A stretch of DNA of 64,000 nucleotides from CAYRFF01 sp964423575 (GCA_964423575.1 CAYRFF010000002.1:1-64000); one strand, 5' to 3'; positions 1 through 10,266 are shown, numbered from the stretch's first letter. The notes: generated by a model from the letters alone, not told the origin. Made by a program: numbers and translations.

Positions 1-2446
1 TGAGGCAAGGATCATCGAAATCTATATTTCCACTACCATCATCCAGGCCGACAATGCGGGAGATATAATAAACCTGATCATACTGCATTCCCGGTAGGAA
101 ACAGAAAGTCGAATCGCTTTGTACCGCAAGGACATTCTGTAAGCTGTTTCCGCTTGCCTGATGAAGAGCATAACCGACAATATCGCCGGGTTTTAGTATG
201 GGTTCATCCAGGACAACTGCGCTAAAACAATCTGCACTATCACAAGTCTGAAGTGTATCGGATGCCATTGTTCCTGCATCGGAAAGGCAATCGCATTCTC
301 TGGTCAAGGCAAGTGAAAGAGGAGCGCATCCGATAGAATCGGTCAGCACCAAGAAAACCGTGTCTCCTGAAACGGTAGAAGCAGAAGTGTAAATCGTAGA
401 ATCTATGCTTCCTCCTCCCTGGAGAATAGTGTAGGGTGGAACTCCACCTATAATTTCGACTGTAGCGACAAAATCCTGACTTTGCAGGCATTCATAGTTG
501 ATGTGCACCACAGAAAGCGTATCGACAAAGGTCAGAGTAACAGTATCGCTGACAGGACAGAGAGCCGGACTTGCTGTAAAGACAAAAGAATACATACCGA
601 TCTGCGGTACGCTTATGCTTGTTTCCTGCTGTGTAGAATCAGCGAAACTTGCTATTGCCGGTCCGGAGGACTGCGTCCAGAAACCGGGAGAACCAAGTGC
701 GCGTAAATCCGCCTCCAGTCCACAAAGGATAGTATCGTTTCCGGCAGAAAGAAGTGGAGCATCTATGACATACAGCGTATGACAAGCAGAACTTTGCCCA
801 CAGTCATTGATCGTAGTAACACAGATATCGTAAGAACCCGGAATAGAGGAAGAAAACTGCACAGCAGTACTATCGCTGCCTTGCAGGATATGCACTTCCG
901 GTGGAGCTGTCCACTGATAAGAAAGAGTATGTTCTGCAGGAGGGATTTCCCACCAGATAGCGCTTTCGCTACAGATAGTATCCGGTACAGCAGAGAGATC
1001 AGCCTCGGCCGGGAGAAACTCTGCTGCATCGATAATAAGATCATCGGAAGTAAAGCTACAGACTGCCCCGGCATAAGAGAAGGTAACCACGACATAATAG
1101 CTTCCTGCGTTCTCTAGTACAACAGGATTGCCGGTATCGATGAGAAGCCCGGAAGAGGAATACCATTCATAAGCAAGTGTACCACCGCTTAAAGGATAGG
1201 TCTGTACATTAACTGCAGCAAAGTAACCGTTGGAACCAAAACAATCAACAGGCTCAAAGGCAATCGTTGCATCCAGATAACTGATATGGAGTGTACCTAA
1301 GGTATCGCATCCTCCATAGCTGCTCGGCAGAGAGAACGGATGATCTCCGTTTCCGTAATAAGTCTCACCGAGATAAATGACGGGCTCAGCAAAACAGACA
1401 AAAGTATCGATGAGCACCTCCGGTGGTATGGGCTCTACGGTCAGTTGCAGAACGGCATCATAAATGCAGCCCTCTGTAGTGGTCTGCTCTATGCGGTGCT
1501 CTCCGCCTGCATTAATATTTTGTCCCATAAAGAAATAGGGTAAATCAGTCGTACAGATAGTATCGGTAAACATCTGATCGGGGAAGTCAGCGACGGTGAT
1601 GGTCGTACAGACCATGTCTGCGGTATCACATAAATTAAAAGCTTCTATGCAGACCTCATACATGCCGGGTGGTACATTCCAGTCGGTGAGAAAGGGCTGG
1701 GAATTGTATTCACCCATAAAAACATTATCGATATAGAGATTGTAGCTCGGATTCTCAATATCTGTGGGTAGAAGAGAGAAAGGAACATCGGTTGCACCTC
1801 GGCATATAGAATCCGGAGTAGAAAACATACTTGCTTCAGGGACAAGCGCATCGGGGACCTGTGCGGAAACTTGACCACCGCCATAATGGACGAAAATATC
1901 GATATTGCAGTAATCATCGCGACTTACTGTAAGATAGATTACATATCGATTACCCATTATTGTTGGAAAAGCTATAAAAAGTGTATCTCCTTCAATAGTA
2001 GGTTCACAATCAATCCAGACAGGTTCTAGTCCTAGACATAATCCATTGTCTTGATCAATTCCAGTAACATCCCAGACTCCAGCCAATATTCCAATAGGGT
2101 GGTTTTGACCGGTATAGTAATAATCACAATCTCTAGCGACAAATTTTATTGCTACAGAGTCCTCAGCTGCAATAAAAGAAGTATAAACCGGTAGAAATTG
2201 GTAATAAGGAGGGCCTAAGCAATATCTTTCGAAATCTGATTGATCCCCACTTGGAATTATGCCCTCAGTGCTTACGCATGTACTGTCCAAAGAATTGAGA
2301 GAGCACAATATTGGGATACCACCAAAAAGTTCACATTCTAATTTGTTATGCATATAAAGGAAATACCATAACTCATCATCGAAACATTGACCATACCCCA
2401 GCTTACTGATAGCCAAAAATAAGAGGAAAGCATAGAACCATTTCAT
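1..2446 (-). CDS. Large secreted protein, 3' end outside window
   Basis: An open frame runs without a stop from an ATG at 2446 to base 1, giving at least 815 residues with the C terminus outside the window. The first 20 residues (MKWFYAFLLFLAISKLGYGQ) form a good signal peptide ending near GYGQ. The mature part is rich in Cys, Thr, Asp and aromatic residues and reads as a series of Ig/PKD-like beta domains. It has many paired cysteines and recurring DTI/DTV-C segments, as in giant Bacteroidota surface proteins exported by T9SS. No catalytic motif was recognised. The sorting domain that would settle its export route lies outside the window. It follows the lipoprotein at 2471-2995 by 24 bases on the same strand, so the two are probably cotranscribed. 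Confidence 0.85.
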   Translation of the reverse strand, partial: MKWFYAFLLFLAISKLGYGQCFDDELWYFLYMHNKLECELFGGIPILCSLNSLDSTCVSTEGIIPSGDQSDFERYCLGPPYYQFLPVYTSFIAAEDSVAIKFVARDCDYYYTGQNHPIGILAGVWDVTGIDQDNGLCLGLEPVWIDCEPTIEGDTLFIAFPTIMGNRYVIYLTVSRDDYCNIDIFVHYGGGQVSAQVPDALVPEASMFSTPDSICRGATDVPFSLLPTDIENPSYNLYIDNVFMGEYNSQPFLTDWNVPPGMYEVCIEAFNLCDTADMVCTTITVADFPDQMFTDTICTTDLPYFFMGQNINAGGEHRIEQTTTEGCIYDAVLQLTVEPIPPEVLIDTFVCFAEPVIYLGETYYGNGDHPFSLPSSYGGCDTLGTLHISYLDATIAFEPVDCFGSNGYFAAVNVQTYPLSGGTLAYEWYSSSGLLIDTGNPVVLENAGSYYVVVTFSYAGAVCSFTSDDLIIDAAEFLPAEADLSAVPDTICSESAIWWEIPPAEHTLSYQWTAPPEVHILQGSDSTAVQFSSSIPGSYDICVTTINDCGQSSACHTLYVIDAPLLSAGNDTILCGLEADLRALGSPGFWTQSSGPAIASFADSTQQETSISVPQIGMYSFVFTASPALCPVSDTVTLTFVDTLSVVHINYECLQSQDFVATVEIIGGVPPYTILQGGGSIDSTIYTSASTVSGDTVFLVLTDSIGCAPLSLALTRECDCLSDAGTMASDTLQTCDSADCFSAVVLDEPILKPGDIVGYALHQASGNSLQNVLAVQSDSTFCFLPGMQYDQVYYISRIVGLDDGSGNIDFDDPCL

Positions 2447-2470
2447 TCGTATAGAATTTAACCGTTGGTA

Positions 2471-2995
2471 TTAAAAACAACAATATACATCTGCCTCAAT
2501 GATCACCTTACATTTACCATTGAAGCAGAAATCACCGGCAAAGCTTACAGAGAAGATGATTATCCGGCACATTTCAGGGATTGTAGGGTTAGGGCATAAG
2601 GCTGGCGGACAGCCGTTTGTTTCCTGATAAACCCTATGTTTTAAGTCAGCAACGATATTTGGGTAATTCAATAATAAATCAGAAACTGCAAAACAAGTAG
2701 ATGAAGTTGGAATAGAATAACTACCAATTAACGTACAATTTGCAGCGACATCGGCTTCATCGACTCCCTGATTCAGTCTGCATTGTAAGAGTTCTGCAAC
2801 AAAGTTACATTCGCCGTATATATCAATAGCTGGTGGTGGCCATGTAGCTTCTAATGCGTTGCATTCTGCTTCAGTTGACCGCGAGGTGGCTGCGGAATCC
2901 ACTGCCGTATCGGGATGGAATTCCATTTGCGTACAAGCCGTTAAAAAAAGGAAAAACAGAAAGACGGAGGCAAGGGTAAATATTGTAGGTCTCAT
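2471..2995 (-). CDS. Lipoprotein of unknown function
   Basis: This 174-residue protein has a hydrophobic N terminus and a lipobox, FLTAC, placing the lipidated cysteine at about residue 21. The mature protein has about ten further cysteines spread through it, including Cys-Pro pairs near residue 130-140, which suggests a disulfide-stabilised periplasmic or surface domain. I recognise no family. It is the promoter-proximal gene of a pair with the large secreted protein starting at 2446 and may be its surface partner; that link rests only on adjacency. Confidence 0.75.
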   Translation of the reverse strand: MRPTIFTLASVFLFFLFLTACTQMEFHPDTAVDSAATSRSTEAECNALEATWPPPAIDIYGECNFVAELLQCRLNQGVDEADVAANCTLIGSYSIPTSSTCFAVSDLLLNYPNIVADLKHRVYQETNGCPPALCPNPTIPEMCRIIIFSVSFAGDFCFNGKCKVIIEADVYCCF

Positions 2996-3364
2996 CGCTT
3001 AAAAAGTTTTAGTAAGTTAACGATAGGACAATATAAGCATTTTTAATGGGAGATGCATGGGAATTTACGTTTAAAGGAGTAAAGTCGCCCTTCGAGCACT
3101 CCTCACTCGTTCGTCGCCCTCAGGGACCAGTTCGTTGCTCTCAGGGAGCGACTTTGAGACTTTGAAATGTGATGTTTTCAAAACACCTTTATCTGATGTC
3201 CTAGTGATTTGTGGCTTTAAATAGGAAATGTCTTGTAAAACCAATACTTTTATCCTTAGAATTGACATCAGCATTTGGCTGGTTTTTCATTGGGTGAATT
3301 ATTCTTACAAGAACATATCCCTAAAATGGTACTACTAAAAAATATTTAACCTCTATCTATAAAA
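2996..3364. other. Intergenic region with small repeat-like element
   Basis: There is no credible gene here. The 67-codon frame on the minus strand is made partly of the repeat at 3081-3155 and has no supporting feature. The stretch probably holds the promoter of the lipoprotein gene that starts at 2995, but I see no clear TAnnTTTG box. Confidence 0.5.
3081..3155. repeat. Small element with inverted terminal repeats
   Basis: AAAGTCGC at 3081-3088 is matched by GCGACTTT at 3148-3155, enclosing about 60 bases. Inside are two imperfect direct repeats ending in CTCAGGGA (about 3111-3126 and 3131-3147). The interior is GC-rich compared with the AT-rich flanks, which suggests a miniature dispersed repeat. 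No second full copy was found in this window. Confidence 0.4.
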
Positions 3365-5575
3365 TCAGTGAACAATGAATTTACCAGTCTTTAGCAGCTG
3401 ATTTTCAGATTCTATGCGATAAAAATATAATCCATCCGGGTACTCACTCATATTGATACTGCTGATATTCTGCTTGTCATTAATTAACTGCCCCATAGGA
3501 CTATAGACTTTTACTTTATAGTTTAATTCTCCGGGGACATCAATTGTGAGGAAGTCTCTGACCGGATTAGGGTACACTTTTACATGACTTTCCTGTGTAT
3601 ATTCCTGAGCAGTGACTTGACAATCTTCTAGTTTGCTGTCACCTGTTATATTCCAGAGGTATTTTTTAACTAATTCATTTCTGGCTTCTTCTGCTTTGCA
3701 GTATTCGCGGCCTTCCGCACTGAAATTTCTAACGAACCTTATCTCAAGCTTATGCCATCCTATCAACGTAGAATCGTAATTGTCTGAATCCATTCCGCAA
3801 CTATCCAACATTCCGAATGCGCTTAAATTTGACATAATTTCCCAGTTTCCTAAACTCTGATTAAAGGATAAAGCATTTGAAAATATAAAACTCATTGAAC
3901 GCACTTTACTCACATCCCAGTTTTTTAAGTCTTGGTTGAAGTTTTCAGCATACTCAAACATCTTATTCATGATTATAACATTGGCAACGTCCCATTCACT
4001 TACATCTCGGTTAAAAAGTGTAGCATAAGCAAACATGCCTTCCATTGATTCTACATTACTGACATCCCAATTGCTTATATCACGATTAAATGTAGCTGCA
4101 TAAGAAAACATATATCTCATATCATTTACATTACTGACATCCCAGTCACTGATATCGCCATTGAAAGTACTTGCATGTGAAAATAATTCATACGTAGAGC
4201 TGACTTTAGGCATTACCCAATTGTTGAGATCTTGATTGAAGGATTCCGCATGAGCAAACATGCCTTTTATGTTTTCCACATTGGACATATTCCAGTTGTT
4301 TAAACTCCGGTTAAAGTGCTTAGCCTCTCTGAACATATCTTCCATGTTGACGGCATTGGAAACATCCCACTTTCCTATATCTCTATTAAATGAAAACGCT
4401 TCTCTAAACATACCACTCATATCAGTAACATTAGAAACGTCCCAATCATTTATCTTACCATCAAACATGGAGGCCCTATAAAACATATAATTCATGTCTT
4501 CTACATTGGACACATTCCAGTCATTCAAATCTTGATTGAAACCACCCGCCATAAAAAACATATTGACCATATTAGTAACCTTGGAAACATCCCAGTTATT
4601 GATGTCTTGATTAAAAGAGAGTGCAGCCTGGAACATATTTTCCATAGTTTCTACATTACTGACATCCCAATCACTGATATTTCCATTAAAGGAAATTGCA
4701 CCTTTGAACATATGACTCATGTCTGTTACCTTAGAAACATCCCACTTGTTTAAATCTTGATTAAAAGATTCTGTGCCTACCGCAGTTAATGGACTTCCGC
4801 TGTAGCCAAACATCCCTTTCATACTTGTTACATTAGAAACATCCCAGTTACCAATATTTTCATTGAAAGATTTGGTGCCAGCAAACATCCCCGACATATC
4901 TGTCACATTAGAAACGTCCCAGTTATTGAGCTCTCCATCAAATGAACTAGCTCCATAAAACATACTCGACATGTTCGTTACATTGGAAACATCCCAGCTG
5001 CTTATATCCCCATTGAAAATAGCAGCAGCTGCAAACATCTCACTCATATTCGTCACATTTGATACGTCCCAGTTGTTTAGATTGCCATCAAATGACGTTG
5101 CACCGGCAAACATCCCACTCAAATCCGGCACCTTACTGAGGTCGGGTGCATCTGTTGCATTGTATTCCAGATTTTCGCATCCTTCAAATGCATTATGAAA
5201 AGTTTCCCATTCTATATCTCCCCATTGCTCAATTGAAATTAATTTTTCTTTATCGCCTTCATTATTGAAAAATATAGCCGGGAAATTTCCGTGTATCGCA
5301 ATTTGATAAGTTCCTTTCTCAGCAAAGTCAAGCGTGATATCACCACTGACTCCGAGTGTATCATATATCCCATCATTATCCCAGTCGATATCGTAGTTGT
5401 AAACATAATCGGGATTAGTCGGAATATGAATTGATGTTGAATCTGAAATTCCCGGATTGTCAGTTTTCCAGGTAGTAATAAAAGCTTCTTGAGCATTGAT
5501 AAATGCGGAAGAAAAGAAGAGTATTGCAGTTAATAGAAGTGAAGGATTTCTCATGTTATAATAGTTTAATTTCAC
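3365..5575 (-). CDS. BspA-type repeat protein with T9SS type A tail
   Basis: This 736-residue protein has a signal peptide that starts more naturally at the second Met (residue 8, base 5554) and ends after INAQ. Residues about 150-590 are some 16 tandem repeats of about 25 residues with the core WDVSNVTxMxxMF, the DUF285/BspA surface-antigen repeat, which folds as a leucine-rich-repeat-like solenoid. One repeat carries an 8-residue insertion (around GSPLTAVG). The last 80 residues are a type A sorting domain (VYPNPVRDFLTIDVP, then YRIESENQLLKTGKFIV), so export by T9SS and surface attachment or release is expected. Its N-terminal domain resembles that of the protein at 24536-27883 (shared WKTDNPG motif). 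Such repeats usually serve in binding or adhesion. Confidence 0.93.
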   Translation of the reverse strand: MKLNYYNMRNPSLLLTAILFFSSAFINAQEAFITTWKTDNPGISDSTSIHIPTNPDYVYNYDIDWDNDGIYDTLGVSGDITLDFAEKGTYQIAIHGNFPAIFFNNEGDKEKLISIEQWGDIEWETFHNAFEGCENLEYNATDAPDLSKVPDLSGMFAGATSFDGNLNNWDVSNVTNMSEMFAAAAIFNGDISSWDVSNVTNMSSMFYGASSFDGELNNWDVSNVTDMSGMFAGTKSFNENIGNWDVSNVTSMKGMFGYSGSPLTAVGTESFNQDLNKWDVSKVTDMSHMFKGAISFNGNISDWDVSNVETMENMFQAALSFNQDINNWDVSKVTNMVNMFFMAGGFNQDLNDWNVSNVEDMNYMFYRASMFDGKINDWDVSNVTDMSGMFREAFSFNRDIGKWDVSNAVNMEDMFREAKHFNRSLNNWNMSNVENIKGMFAHAESFNQDLNNWVMPKVSSTYELFSHASTFNGDISDWDVSNVNDMRYMFSYAATFNRDISNWDVSNVESMEGMFAYATLFNRDVSEWDVANVIIMNKMFEYAENFNQDLKNWDVSKVRSMSFIFSNALSFNQSLGNWEIMSNLSAFGMLDSCGMDSDNYDSTLIGWHKLEIRFVRNFSAEGREYCKAEEARNELVKKYLWNITGDSKLEDCQVTAQEYTQESHVKVYPNPVRDFLTIDVPGELNYKVKVYSPMGQLINDKQNISSINMSEYPDGLYFYRIESENQLLKTGKFIVH

Positions 5576-5719
5576 TTTGCATTTCTTATAAAACGAGAAG
5601 ATGGATAAGAGCGCTGCTTACAACCACCGTAGAACTAATTCATGAATTAGTTCTACTACTAGAGGCCCGTCAGGGCTGATACATATTATTATGTTTATGC
5701 CATACGTCTTAAAACAAAG

Positions 5720-5751
5720 AAACCTCGAGAAGACCATACCTCCCGAGGTTT
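5720..5751 (-). terminator. Intrinsic terminator after fadA
   Basis: Inverted arms AAACCTCG and CGAGGTTT lie at 5720-5727 and 5744-5751. On the minus strand the hairpin is followed by CTTTGTTTT. It lies 25 bases beyond the thiolase stop, where the fadN-fadA transcript should end. Confidence 0.75.
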
Positions 5752-5776
5752 ATTTCACAATTGTTTAATGTGATAT

Positions 5777-6946
5777 TTAGAATCGTTCAACAACTCCTGC
5801 AATTCCCTGACCACCACCGATACAAGCAGTAACGATGCCGTATTTCTTGTTTCGTTTATCAAGTTCATGCAGAATCTGTGCAGTGAGTTTCGCTCCTGTG
5901 CAGCCTAGAGGATGACCAAGAGCAATTGCACCACCGTTTACATTCACTATATCCGGATCTAGCCCGGTTTCACGGATAACTGCAACAGCCTGAGCAGCAA
6001 ATGCCTCATTCAATTCAATGAGATCAATATCATTTAATGTTAAGCCTGCTTGTTTCAATGCCTTAGGTATTGCAAAGCGTGGTCCAATACCCATATACAA
6101 TGGATCAACACCGGCTACAGTGCAGGAAACCAGGCGACCGATAGGCTCCAGATTCAATTCTTTTACCATCCTTTCACTCATTACCAGTGAAAAAGCAGCA
6201 CCGTCAGAAGTCTGCGATGAGTTTCCGGCAGTTACTGTACCACCTAGTGCAAATGCCGGACGGAGCTTGCTGAGAACTTCCATATTGGTTCCGGCTCGAA
6301 TTCCCTCATCCTTATTCATGATGAATTTCTCTTCCTTATGCTGATTGTTTTCTACCCAGACGCGCTCTACTTCGATAGGGACGATTTCATCGTCAAATCT
6401 ACCGCTCGTCTGCGCTGCGTGAGCAAGTTTATGTGACCTTACGGAAAACTCGTCCTGATCTTCACGAGTTACATTATATTTCTTGGAAACAGCTTCTGCC
6501 GTCAATCCCATGCCGATGACATAATCAGGCGTGTCCCTTGCTACATGATAATTAGGAGCTAGTTTATATCCGGTCATCGGAATCATACTCATGTTTTCTG
6601 CACCTCCTGCAATAAAGACTTCACCCATTCCGGCTTTGATTTTTGCAGTAGCAATAGCGATTGTTTCCAGTCCTGATCCGCAATAGCGGTTTACAGTGAC
6701 ACCCGGAATATCTTTTCCAAATGCACCTAATGCAATTCTTCTCCCAATTTGGAGGCCTTGTTCTCCCTCGGGATTGGCGCAACCAACGATTACATCATCG
6801 ATAAGCTTGGGATCGAGCTGAGGAACTTCATTCATGATATGGTTAATAACATCTACTGCCAGATCATCCGCCCTCGTATCTTTGAAACTCCCTCTGCCTG
6901 CCTTTCCTACGGCTGTTCTATTTGCTTTTACTATATAAGCGTCCAT
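5777..6946 (-). CDS. fadA: Acetyl-CoA acyltransferase (thiolase)
   Basis: At 389 residues this is a full-length thiolase catalysing the last step of beta-oxidation, splitting 3-ketoacyl-CoA with CoA to give acetyl-CoA. The nucleophilic cysteine is C89 in NRYCGSGLETIA. The GHPLGCTGA motif supplies the active-site His, and the second catalytic Cys is in TACIGGGQG near the C terminus. It begins 15 bases after the stop of the dehydrogenase/hydratase at 6962-9343, the usual pairing, and is followed by a terminator. FadA/FadI type fits better than a biosynthetic acetoacetyl-CoA thiolase because of this partner. Confidence 0.95.
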   Translation of the reverse strand: MDAYIVKANRTAVGKAGRGSFKDTRADDLAVDVINHIMNEVPQLDPKLIDDVIVGCANPEGEQGLQIGRRIALGAFGKDIPGVTVNRYCGSGLETIAIATAKIKAGMGEVFIAGGAENMSMIPMTGYKLAPNYHVARDTPDYVIGMGLTAEAVSKKYNVTREDQDEFSVRSHKLAHAAQTSGRFDDEIVPIEVERVWVENNQHKEEKFIMNKDEGIRAGTNMEVLSKLRPAFALGGTVTAGNSSQTSDGAAFSLVMSERMVKELNLEPIGRLVSCTVAGVDPLYMGIGPRFAIPKALKQAGLTLNDIDLIELNEAFAAQAVAVIRETGLDPDIVNVNGGAIALGHPLGCTGAKLTAQILHELDKRNKKYGIVTACIGGGQGIAGVVERF

Positions 6947-6961
6947 ATTATTTTCTCTTTA

Positions 6962-9343
6962 TTAGTTTCTTAATGGTTTACCTGTTTCCAGCATGTGCTG
7001 AATTCTCTCCAATGTTTTCTGCTCTCCACATAAACTGAGGAAGGCCTCTCTTTCAAGATCCAGTAAATATTGTTCTGAAACTTGTTGCTCACCTGTAAGG
7101 TCTCCTCCACACATTACCCAGGCAATTTTACGTGCAATTTTTACATCGTGCTCAGAGGCATAACCTGCTCTGTGCAGAGAATTGGCTGCAACGTATAGAT
7201 TTCCTAATCCTGACCTTCCCGTTACTGTGACATCTTCGCGCATACTTGGCATGATATAATCTTCTGCCAGTTCTAGCACACGCTTCTTGGCTTCTGAAAT
7301 ATTTCTGGATTTATTCATCACGATTCTGTCCTTTGAATTCAGGTAGTTCAGGTCAAATGCCTTTAAAGCAGAATCGGCAACAGTAGCCTGTGCAATTGTA
7401 GCAAAGTTCTTCTGCAGTGTAGGCAATTTTAAACTGTCATCAGTGAAAGCATCAGATGTCCTTACGGCAAATTCCTTAGTTCCACCGCCACCTGGTAATA
7501 ACCCCACTCCGAATTCTACCAGGCCGATGTAGGACTCTGCAGAAGCAATTACGGAGTCTGCGTGCATGGAAATTTCACAACCTCCACCGAAGACATATCC
7601 TTGTGTAGCTACTACAACCGGGATGCGGCTGTAACGGCAGCGCATAGTCGTCTGCTGGAATAGATTAACAGCCATACTCAGTTCATCCCATTCCTGCTGG
7701 AATGCCATCATGCCGATAAGCATAAGATTGGCACCTACGGTGAAATTGGTAGATTCGTTGCCGATAACCAATCCCTTCCATCCTTCTTCTTCCGCAAGAT
7801 CAATGGCATCGTTAATACCTCGTAAGATACCTTCTCCGATTGCATTTGCCTTAGAGCGGAATTCAAGACAAAGAACTCCATCTCCGATATCGTGAAGAAT
7901 TACCTCGTCATTTTCATAAACAGGTGCATTTTCTCTGAATGCATCTAAGAAAATGATATCATCTGCTCCCGGTATTCCTTCGTATTGACCACTTTCCGGA
8001 TTATACGATTTTCTTACGCCATCTTCATAGACAAAGAAATTATTATTACCTGCAGAAAGCATTTTCGTTACCCAGTCAGCTACTTCGTAACCTTCTGCTT
8101 CCGCTGCCTTTATTCCATTCTCCACACCGATTATATCCCAGTATTCAAATGGTCCGAAATCCCATCCGAATCCTGCTTTTACAGCCTGATCAATGGAGTG
8201 GGGCGCTGCTGCAATTTCCGGAATTCGATTGGATACATAAGCAAAGAGTGCATTCAATGAACGGCGGATTAATTCTCCACCTTTATCCTCAGCTTTATAT
8301 ACAGCAGCTATCCTTCTGCGCTTATCATCAATCTGCTTGCTGAGTTCCAGTGATTGAAGAGATTGTTTTTCTTGCGGCTCGTATTCCTTGGTCTCATAAT
8401 TGAGTTCAAGAATAACTGATCTTCCCCTTTCATCTTTTTCCTTCAATTTCTTAAAGAAACCCTGACCAGACTTATCGCCATAGCTCTTGTTCTCTATAAG
8501 ATGTGTAAGATAAGCTGGTACTTTTAGCGCCTGAATCTGCTTGTCATCCGGGCAGTTCTGCCTGACACCTTCGATAACTTTCATCGCTGTGTCAAGTCCT
8601 ACCAGGTCTCCTAGACGGAAAGTGCCACTCTTAGGTCTTGCCAGTGCAGGTCCGGTAAGTTTGTCCACTGTATTTGGGCGTAAGCCTAACTCCTCTGCCA
8701 GTGTGTATATATGTCCCATCGTGTATACGCCGACGCGATTGGCAATGAAAGCAGGAGTGTCCCGTGCAAGTACAGTTTTTTTGCCGAGAATACGATCTCC
8801 AAATTTCATAAACACATCTACTATTGCAGGATCGGTATCTTCTGTAGGGATAATTTCCAGTAATTCGAGATATCTCGGTGGGTTGAAAAAGTGTGTTCCC
8901 AGGAAATGCTTTTTAAAATCGTCACTGCGACCTTCAGCCATCAAATGAATAGGAATTCCGGAAGTGTTGGAAGTTATATAGGTTCCCGGCTTGCGGTATT
9001 TTTCTACTTGCTCGTAGACTTGTTTTTTGATATCCAGTCTCTCGACGACGACTTCAATAATCCAATCGTAGTCTTTGATTTTGTGCATATCATCGGTAAA
9101 GTTTCCGATTTTAATCTTTTGCGCAAGCGAATTTTTAAAAAATGGGGCGGGTTTATGTTTTATTGCATTCTTTAACGATGTCTGTGCAAATTGATTCCTT
9201 TCAGCGGGTGAGGCATCTTCCTTGATATCCGGAGGGAGGATGTCCAGCATAAGTACATCCAGACCTGCGTTAACCAGGTGTGCTGCTATTCCGCTACCCA
9301 TGATTCCGGAACCCAGCACGGCAACTTTCTTAATTTTATTCAT
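6962..9343 (-). CDS. fadN: 3-hydroxyacyl-CoA dehydrogenase / enoyl-CoA hydratase
   Basis: This 793-residue bifunctional enzyme oxidises L-3-hydroxyacyl-CoA and hydrates enoyl-CoA. The NAD-binding dehydrogenase domain comes first (GSGIMGSGIAAHLVNAG at residues 11-27, then THFFNPPRYLELLEIIP). The crotonase-like domain is at the C terminus (FGGGCEISMHADSV and LPGGGGTKEF, about residues 590-650). This is the reverse of E. coli FadB and matches the FadN arrangement of Bacillus, in length as well. It is first in a two-gene operon with the thiolase. Regulation is not visible; the region to exbB (9344-9532) is AT-rich and serves both directions. Confidence 0.93.
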   Translation of the reverse strand: MNKIKKVAVLGSGIMGSGIAAHLVNAGLDVLMLDILPPDIKEDASPAERNQFAQTSLKNAIKHKPAPFFKNSLAQKIKIGNFTDDMHKIKDYDWIIEVVVERLDIKKQVYEQVEKYRKPGTYITSNTSGIPIHLMAEGRSDDFKKHFLGTHFFNPPRYLELLEIIPTEDTDPAIVDVFMKFGDRILGKKTVLARDTPAFIANRVGVYTMGHIYTLAEELGLRPNTVDKLTGPALARPKSGTFRLGDLVGLDTAMKVIEGVRQNCPDDKQIQALKVPAYLTHLIENKSYGDKSGQGFFKKLKEKDERGRSVILELNYETKEYEPQEKQSLQSLELSKQIDDKRRRIAAVYKAEDKGGELIRRSLNALFAYVSNRIPEIAAAPHSIDQAVKAGFGWDFGPFEYWDIIGVENGIKAAEAEGYEVADWVTKMLSAGNNNFFVYEDGVRKSYNPESGQYEGIPGADDIIFLDAFRENAPVYENDEVILHDIGDGVLCLEFRSKANAIGEGILRGINDAIDLAEEEGWKGLVIGNESTNFTVGANLMLIGMMAFQQEWDELSMAVNLFQQTTMRCRYSRIPVVVATQGYVFGGGCEISMHADSVIASAESYIGLVEFGVGLLPGGGGTKEFAVRTSDAFTDDSLKLPTLQKNFATIAQATVADSALKAFDLNYLNSKDRIVMNKSRNISEAKKRVLELAEDYIMPSMREDVTVTGRSGLGNLYVAANSLHRAGYASEHDVKIARKIAWVMCGGDLTGEQQVSEQYLLDLEREAFLSLCGEQKTLERIQHMLETGKPLRN

Positions 9344-9425
9344 AGTTTATATATAGTTTTTCTCGTTTGAAAAAATCTTAAGCTTAACAAATTAATAATT
9401 TTATTAATATGAGTAAAAAATGTAC

Positions 9426-9433
9426 TATATTTG
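9426..9433 (+). promoter_or_regulatory. Possible -7 promoter box for exbB operon
   Basis: TATATTTG matches the Bacteroidota -7 consensus TAnnTTTG and lies about 100 bases before exbB. No convincing TTG was found at the right distance upstream, so this is weak. Confidence 0.35.
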
Positions 9434-9532
9434 ACCTTTAATACATTTAATATATAATAATAAACACTATATTAATCGTTAGTGTCTAGAATTGAAGCAC
9501 AAATACCATAAAAAACATCAAATATTTAATTT

Positions 9533-10228
9533 ATGAGCATTAATCCTTCTTATTTGTTTTTATTTCAAGAGACCACTGTGGAAGAAACAGAAATAGTCAG
9601 ACAAAGTTTTCTGGATATCATTATTCAGACCGGGCCGGTAGGTATGGCGATTATAGCCTTCATTATGATCCTTAACGTGTACTCTATTTATATTTTTATC
9701 GAGCGATACCTGAGTATTAAGAGAGCGGGTAAAGTCGATGATAATTTTATGCAGAACATACGCGTGAACGTCCAGAACGGCAATATTAATGCTGCTAAAG
9801 CATTGTGCCAAACAACGGATTCACCTATGGCAAGGATGGTAGAGAAAGGTCTACAAAGAATAGGGAAACCATTGCGCGACATTAATGTAGCTATTGAAAA
9901 CGTAGGGAATCTGGAGGTGTTTAAGCTCGAAAAAAACTTATCTGCTCTCGCATCGATAGCAGGCTCAGCACCGATGCTCGGTTTTTTCGGTACAGTAACC
10001 GGGATGATTGTAGCTTTCTACAATATGGCAAAGGAACAGGTAGTAAGCCCTGAAATATTGGCCGGAGGTATTTATCAGGCATTATTGACAACGGCATTTG
10101 GACTGTTTGCTGGAATTATCGCCTTTATCGGTTATAACTATCTCGTGGGTAGAGTAGATAAGGTGATTTTCAATATGGAGCGTACTGCAACTGAGTTTAT
10201 GGACTTATTGCAAGAACCTACGGAATAA
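9533..10228 (+). CDS. exbB: ExbB/TolQ-type proton channel protein
   Basis: This 231-residue inner-membrane protein has three membrane spans (about 35-57, 143-163 and 177-205) with the long cytoplasmic segment between the first two, as in ExbB/TolQ/MotA. The sequence SAPMLGFFGTVTGMI is the family signature lining the channel. It would form the pentameric stator that uses the proton gradient to drive TonB. The next genes encode two ExbD proteins and a TonB-like protein, completing the complex. Confidence 0.95.
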   Translation: MSINPSYLFLFQETTVEETEIVRQSFLDIIIQTGPVGMAIIAFIMILNVYSIYIFIERYLSIKRAGKVDDNFMQNIRVNVQNGNINAAKALCQTTDSPMARMVEKGLQRIGKPLRDINVAIENVGNLEVFKLEKNLSALASIAGSAPMLGFFGTVTGMIVAFYNMAKEQVVSPEILAGGIYQALLTTAFGLFAGIIAFIGYNYLVGRVDKVIFNMERTATEFMDLLQEPTE

Positions 10229-10266
10229 TAAATATCTCGGTTAAAGGGAAAAGAGGATAAGATATT

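Noticed and set aside
3071..3274. 67-codon minus-strand frame
   Set aside because: It crosses the repeat-like element, has no recognisable features and a basic low-complexity end; probably non-coding.
3590..5150. Possible tandem DNA repeat array
   Set aside because: The 75-base periodicity is the coding sequence of 25-residue BspA/DUF285 repeats with diverged third-codon bases.
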